From: Sphingomonas sp. Leaf339
GTDB lineage: Bacteria; Pseudomonadota; Alphaproteobacteria; Sphingomonadales; Sphingomonadaceae
DNA: 64,000 nucleotides
Assembly (NCBI RefSeq): GCF_001426195.1
Contig: NZ_LMRS01000001.1
Location: forward strand, 932,501 to 996,500
Direction: 5' to 3'
The first letter of the stretch is position 1; every line of letters starts with the position of its first letter. Positions 60,005 through 64,000 of the stretch are shown piece by piece. The notes under the pieces were generated by a model. The model saw nothing but the letters and a program-made list of their open reading frames with translations, was not told where the DNA came from and did not search any database. The position numbers and the translations under genes are program-made.

Positions 60005-60409
60005 ATGATCCGTCTCGCCCTTGCCGTCACCCTGCTCGCCTCACCGGCACTGGCCGCGGCGCAGACCGCCGAAAGCTCGACCCCGCCGCAGCGTATCCGC
60101 AGCGTGCAACTGACCGCCGGCCAGCAATGCCCGAAGGGCGCGGGTGACGAGATCGTCGTGTGTTCACCGGCCGAGGAGCCCTATCGCATCCCCAAAAGCC
60201 TGCGCGACAGCGGGCCGATCCCGATGCAGAACCAGAGCTGGGTCAACCGGGTCGCGGATATCGACCAGACCAATCGTGTGGCGGGCGGCATCCCGAACAC
60301 CTGCTCGCCGGTCGGCAATGGTGGGCAGACCGGTTGTTCGGTGCTGGCGGCCAAGCAATGGGCGGCAGAGAAGCGCGCGCAGCGTCAGGCGGACTCGTCG
60401 GTCCCCTGA
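60005..60409 (+). CDS. Secreted hypothetical protein between trpG and trpE
   Basis: 134 aa. Signal peptide ([20 protein letters not shown]), then a soluble region with cysteines in [33 protein letters not shown], suggesting disulfides in the periplasm. AAGGAG at 59990 in front of the ATG at 60005. It stands on the opposite strand to trpG and trpE. No named family recognised, though such proteins are frequent in sphingomonads (recollection). Confidence 0.8.
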   Translation: MIRLALAVTLLASPALAAAQTAESSTPPQRIRSVQLTAGQQCPKGAGDEIVVCSPAEEPYRIPKSLRDSGPIPMQNQSWVNRVADIDQTNRVAGGIPNTCSPVGNGGQTGCSVLAAKQWAAEKRAQRQADSSVP

Positions 60410-60422
60410 TCCGAACGTGCGA

Positions 60423-61928
60423 TTATTGCCCGAAGCCGGCCGCGCCGGCCCGGGCGACAGCCTCTCGCGCGGCGGCCAGGATGGCGCCGGCTTTGGCTTC
60501 GCATTCCCGCTGTTCGTACTCGGCTTGCGAATCGGCGACGATGCCGGCGCCGGCCTGAACGTGGATCATGCCGTCCTTCACGACCGCCGTGCGCAGGACG
60601 ATGCAGGAATCGAGTGATCCGTCTGGCGAGAAGTATCCCACGCCGCCGGCATAGGCACCGCGACGTTCGGGTTCGAGTTCGGCGATGATCTGGCAGGCAC
60701 GGACTTTCGGCGCGCCGCTGACCGTGCCGGCGGGGAAGCCGGCGAACATCGCGTCCAGCGCATCCTTGTCGGGTGACAGCCGGGCGGTGACGTTCGAGAC
60801 GATGTGCATGACGTGGCTGTACATCTCGACCGTATAGCTGTCGGTCACGCGCACGCTGCCCGGTGCGGCGGCGCGGCCGGCATCGTTGCGGCCGAGATCA
60901 AGCAGCATCAGATGCTCGGCGCGCTCCTTCGGATCGGCGAGCAGGCTGGTGCGGTTCGCCTCGTCCTCGCTGGCGGTCTTGCCGCGCGGGCGAGTGCCGG
61001 CAATCGGGCGAACGGTAATCTCGCCATCGCGGACGCGGACGAGGATTTCGGGGCTGGACCCGATCAGCGCGAAGCCCGGCAGATCGAGATGATAGAGGAA
61101 CGGCGACGGATTGATCCGGCGTAGCGAGCGATACAGCTCAAACGGCGGCAGCGTGAACGGCGCGGTGAACCGCTGCGCCAGTACGACCTGAAAGATGTCG
61201 CCGGCCGCGATATATTCCTTCGCGGTGGCGACCATCTCGCCGTAGCGGGCGGAGGTCATGGCCGGGGTGTAGGCGGGCTGGTCCAGCACCGCGCGGGCAG
61301 GCGCCGGCCAGGCGGCGTCGGCCAGCCGCGAGGCGACCGCATCCAACCGCTCCTCCGCCTGCGTGACGATCGCGGCGGGATCGCGCGACGGATCGGGCCA
61401 GGCGGGCGCGACCAGATACAGCGCGTCGGCGAGGCGATCGAACACCAGCAACACGGTCGGCCGCACGAACATCATATCGGGCAGGCCCAGCGGATCGGCG
61501 GCGGGCTGTTCCAGCCGTTCGACCAATCCCACCGTCTCGTACCCGAAATAGCCGACCAGACAGGCGAGTGCGCGGGGCAGTTCGGGCGGTACATCGGCGC
61601 GGCAATCGGCGACCAGCGCGCGGAGGGCATCGAGCGTCGGTTGCCCGCAGGGTTCAAACGCGTCGCGATCGGTCGTCCAGTGACGGTTGATCGCGGCATC
61701 GTTGCCGTGCGCCCGGAACACGAGATCGGGGGCGAGGCCGAGCAGGCTGTGGCGTCCGCGAATCGCGCCGCCCTCGACCGATTCGAGCAGGAAATCGCCG
61801 CGACCCGGCTCCATCAGCCGCAGCGCCGCCGCGACCGGTGTTTCGGTGTCGGCGACCTGCCGCCGCCAGATCAGCGCCGGCTTGCCAGCGGCGAGATTGG
61901 TGCGGGCGGCGGCACGGGCGTCGGTCAT
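60423..61928 (-). CDS. trpE: Anthranilate synthase component I
   Basis: 501 aa. Feedback-site LLESVEGG near the N-terminus and chorismate-binding core: AGDIFQVVLAQRF, SPEILVRV, RPIAGTRPRGKT, GTVSGAPKVRACQIIAELE. ATG 61928 is chosen because MTDARAAARTNLAAGKPALIWRR matches the usual TrpE N-terminus. 10 bp after the PpiD-like gene and probably cotranscribed. Confidence 0.96.
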   Translation of the reverse strand: MTDARAAARTNLAAGKPALIWRRQVADTETPVAAALRLMEPGRGDFLLESVEGGAIRGRHSLLGLAPDLVFRAHGNDAAINRHWTTDRDAFEPCGQPTLDALRALVADCRADVPPELPRALACLVGYFGYETVGLVERLEQPAADPLGLPDMMFVRPTVLLVFDRLADALYLVAPAWPDPSRDPAAIVTQAEERLDAVASRLADAAWPAPARAVLDQPAYTPAMTSARYGEMVATAKEYIAAGDIFQVVLAQRFTAPFTLPPFELYRSLRRINPSPFLYHLDLPGFALIGSSPEILVRVRDGEITVRPIAGTRPRGKTASEDEANRTSLLADPKERAEHLMLLDLGRNDAGRAAAPGSVRVTDSYTVEMYSHVMHIVSNVTARLSPDKDALDAMFAGFPAGTVSGAPKVRACQIIAELEPERRGAYAGGVGYFSPDGSLDSCIVLRTAVVKDGMIHVQAGAGIVADSQAEYEQRECEAKAGAILAAAREAVARAGAAGFGQ

Positions 61929-61938
61929 CGCGCGCGGA

Positions 61939-63894
61939 TCAGTTATCGGAGCCACCCTGACCAGCGAGTTCGGCGCGCAGGCGCTTCAGCGCCGTCGCGT
62001 TGGTCTTCACGCCGACCTGATTACGGGCGGCGCGGGCGAATTGCTGGATATATTCGCTGCCGACCATCTGACCCAGTTGCCCGCGCGTCGCGGCGAGGAT
62101 GGCTGGGTTCTTCGATGCGTCGCCGCGCTGGATGCCGGTGAGCCGCACAACGATCCAACCGCTGCCTTGCGGGGCCTCGACCATCTTCGTCGTACCCTGC
62201 GCCATGCCGAACAGGAGGGCCAGCGCCGGATCGGCACCGCCGGCCTGCTGCTTAGCGAGATCGGTGCGCGCACCGGCGATCGGGCGGGGCGCGGGTAGCG
62301 ACGGTCCGGCCTGCCGAACCGCCTGTGCCAGCGGCGTGCCGCGATTGGCCTTGGCGAGGATGTCGGCGGCGATGCGCCGGGCGGCCTGACGGGTGCGATC
62401 GGCAACGAACGCGGCGGCAACCTCGTCGCGGACCTGGGCCAGCGGACGCGGGGCGGCGGGCGTGATCTGGCCGACCGCGACGACGGCGAAACTGCCATCG
62501 GCACCGGTCTGCACAAGCTGGGGCGCGTCGCCATCCTCGGCGGTGAAGGCGGCCTGTACGATCGGGATCAGGGCCGGATCGGGTTTCGACAGCGGATCGT
62601 TCGGATCGGTGGCACTGGCGGTCAGCGCCGGCGTGGTCACGGGCTTGATCTTCGCATCGGCCACTGCCTCGTCGAAGGTCGAGCCACCGGTCAGCGCGGT
62701 GTCGAGCGTATCGTGCAACTGGGCCAGTGCATCGGCCGATTTGCGGACGCCGATTTCCTTCGCCAGTTCGTCCTGCACCTGCGCCAGCGTGCGACCGGGC
62801 ACCTGCTGGACCGATTCGATCCGCGCCACGGTGAAGCCCAGCGAACCGCGCACCGGCCCGACGACCGACGAGGCCGGTGCGGCGAACACCGCATCGGCGA
62901 CGGCGGTACCGGTCTGCGTGGCATAGGCGGCCTTTTCGACCGAGGTCTGCGTCGATGCCTCAAGCCCGGCGGCGCGGGCGGCGGCGGCAAGCGGCGTGCC
63001 GGCCTTCACCTTGGCGGCGATCGCTTCGGCTCCGGCGCGGTCTGCGACGATGACCTGAGTGATCGTGCGCTTTTCGGTCGGCTGATATTTCGCGCGATTC
63101 TGTTGATAGGCCTGTGCGATCTCCGCCGGCGTCGCGACGGCGCGGGCGCCGACCTGATCGGGGGTGACGAGCGCATAGCGGATCGTACGGCGTTCCGGCA
63201 CACGGTATCGCTGAAGGTTGGCGGCGTAGAAGGTTTGCAGCTCGGCCGGCGTCGGGGCGGCGCCGGATGCCGCCGCCTGCATCGGCACGAACGCGACCTC
63301 ACCCGCCCGGCGTTCCAGCATCAGCGAGGCGTAGGGGGCGACGATCTGGGCCGGGACCTGCGTCGCGCCCTGGGTCGGCGCGACCAGTTGCTGCACGACG
63401 ATGTCGCGGGCGATATCGCGGCGGATGCCGGCGTCGGTCAGCTTCCGCTCAACGAGGATGCGGCGATAGATGTTCTCGTCGAACTTGCCGGTGGGGCCCT
63501 GTAGGCCGGGGATGCTGGCGATCTGGCCATCGACCGCGCGCTTCGACACGATCATTCCCTGCTGGCGGCCGAAATCGGCGAGCGCGTAGCTCGATATCAT
63601 CCGGTCGAGCGAGGCATCGAGCTGTCCGGCGGCGAGATAGCCGGCGATGTCCGCCTGCGGATTGCGCTGGCGGGCGGCGGCGACTTCGTCATTGGCACGC
63701 TGGCGCAGGTCGGCCATCGTGATTTCCTGCTTGCCGACGGTGGCGACGTCGTTGCCGCCCAGCCCGCCGGTCGAGCCGCCGGCGAGATTCGAGATATCCC
63801 CCGCCGCGAAGGCGAGGGCGATGACGCCCAGCACGATGAAGGTGACGACATAGCCGACCTTCGAATGAATGATGCGGCGGAAAAAGCTGAGCAT
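61939..63894 (-). CDS. ppiD: PpiD-like membrane-anchored peptidylprolyl isomerase
   Basis: 651 aa. One N-terminal transmembrane helix (MLSFFRRIIHSKVGYVVTFIVLGVIALAFAAGDIS), a SurA-like N-terminal domain (LASLDRMISSYALADFGRQQGMIVSKRAVDGQIASIP type), and a central parvulin domain of reduced conservation (KRTITQVIVADRAGAEAIAAKVKAGT). Periplasmic chaperone for outer-membrane and exported proteins. ATG 63894 fixes the membrane anchor; there is no obvious ribosome site. Confidence 0.88.
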   Translation of the reverse strand: MLSFFRRIIHSKVGYVVTFIVLGVIALAFAAGDISNLAGGSTGGLGGNDVATVGKQEITMADLRQRANDEVAAARQRNPQADIAGYLAAGQLDASLDRMISSYALADFGRQQGMIVSKRAVDGQIASIPGLQGPTGKFDENIYRRILVERKLTDAGIRRDIARDIVVQQLVAPTQGATQVPAQIVAPYASLMLERRAGEVAFVPMQAAASGAAPTPAELQTFYAANLQRYRVPERRTIRYALVTPDQVGARAVATPAEIAQAYQQNRAKYQPTEKRTITQVIVADRAGAEAIAAKVKAGTPLAAAARAAGLEASTQTSVEKAAYATQTGTAVADAVFAAPASSVVGPVRGSLGFTVARIESVQQVPGRTLAQVQDELAKEIGVRKSADALAQLHDTLDTALTGGSTFDEAVADAKIKPVTTPALTASATDPNDPLSKPDPALIPIVQAAFTAEDGDAPQLVQTGADGSFAVVAVGQITPAAPRPLAQVRDEVAAAFVADRTRQAARRIAADILAKANRGTPLAQAVRQAGPSLPAPRPIAGARTDLAKQQAGGADPALALLFGMAQGTTKMVEAPQGSGWIVVRLTGIQRGDASKNPAILAATRGQLGQMVGSEYIQQFARAARNQVGVKTNATALKRLRAELAGQGGSDN

Positions 63895-64000
63895 GAAGGA
63901 CCGTTCGCGAGATTTCTTGGACGCCGCCTTAGGGCGGGGGCGAGCGGGCTTCAAGCGCGACCGGCTTGTCGCTAGGGTCGGGTCACATCATGGGAGTATG
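63895..64000. other. Window edge, upstream of ppiD
   Basis: About 100 bp of non-coding sequence. A plus-strand start may lie at the very end (ATGGGAGTATG), the place where tpiA stands in related genomes, but too little is visible to call it. Confidence 0.3.

Noticed and set aside
63990..64000. Start of tpiA at the right edge
   Set aside because: Eleven bases do not suffice; the guess rests on gene order in relatives only.

Overview
The window looks like a chromosomal segment of a Sphingomonas-type alphaproteobacterium. The basis is high GC, the gene order (gap-pgk-fbaB-thiE; an unbroken nuoA-N run followed by birA-coaX-rnj and a DUF1467 gene; gltX-gltA; lexA-moeA-moaC; trpEGDC next to a PpiD-like gene), a LexA site of the alphaproteobacterial GTTC-N7-GTTC type, and protein sequences typical of sphingomonads. 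The species is not determined.

Layout. 1-8 kb: the 3' end of eno with ftsB, an alpha/beta hydrolase divergent from a DUF885 metallohydrolase, a secreted S9 prolyl oligopeptidase, a small hypothetical and an AI-2E-family membrane protein. 8-9.7 kb: two identical tRNA-Asp genes, DUF2842, fau, 6S RNA and zapA. 9.9-15.5 kb: gap, a MOSC gene, pgk, a repeat-rich intergenic region, a ribbon-helix-helix/MazF toxin-antitoxin pair, fbaB and thiE. 15.5-18.7 kb: L,D-transpeptidase, M23 peptidase, efp, inositol monophosphatase. 18.8-34.1 kb: complete 14-gene complex I operon, with one unknown secreted protein gene between nuoF and nuoG. 34.1-37.6 kb: birA, coaX, RNase J, DUF1467. 37.6-44.8 kb: little-characterised genes, including a two-TM coiled-coil protein and a cluster (Hpt-like, membrane protein, DUF2336, kinase-like protein) in which both expected phosphorylatable histidines are replaced. 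44.8-47.6 kb: gltA and gltX on the minus strand.

47.6-53.7 kb is the most altered region. comEC is split by an in-frame insertion of about 0.7 kb that carries a VOC/glyoxalase gene. A 3.2-kb IS1595-family element with 25-bp terminal inverted repeats and a perfect 8-bp target duplication sits exactly at the comEC stop codon. The element carries four passenger genes: a 279-aa unknown, a PIN-domain protein, a 46-aa protein and a membrane protein. 53.7-64 kb: lexA (with three phased GAAC repeats), moeA, moaC, ppk2, a GAF protein, trpC-trpD-trpG, a secreted protein gene on the opposite strand, trpE and a PpiD-like chaperone.

Working together: central carbon metabolism (eno, gap, pgk, fbaB, gltA) and complex I form the core. 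The best candidates for less-described biology are the IS1595 passenger operon, the comEC double insertion, and the pseudo-phosphorelay cluster at 40.6-44.7 kb.
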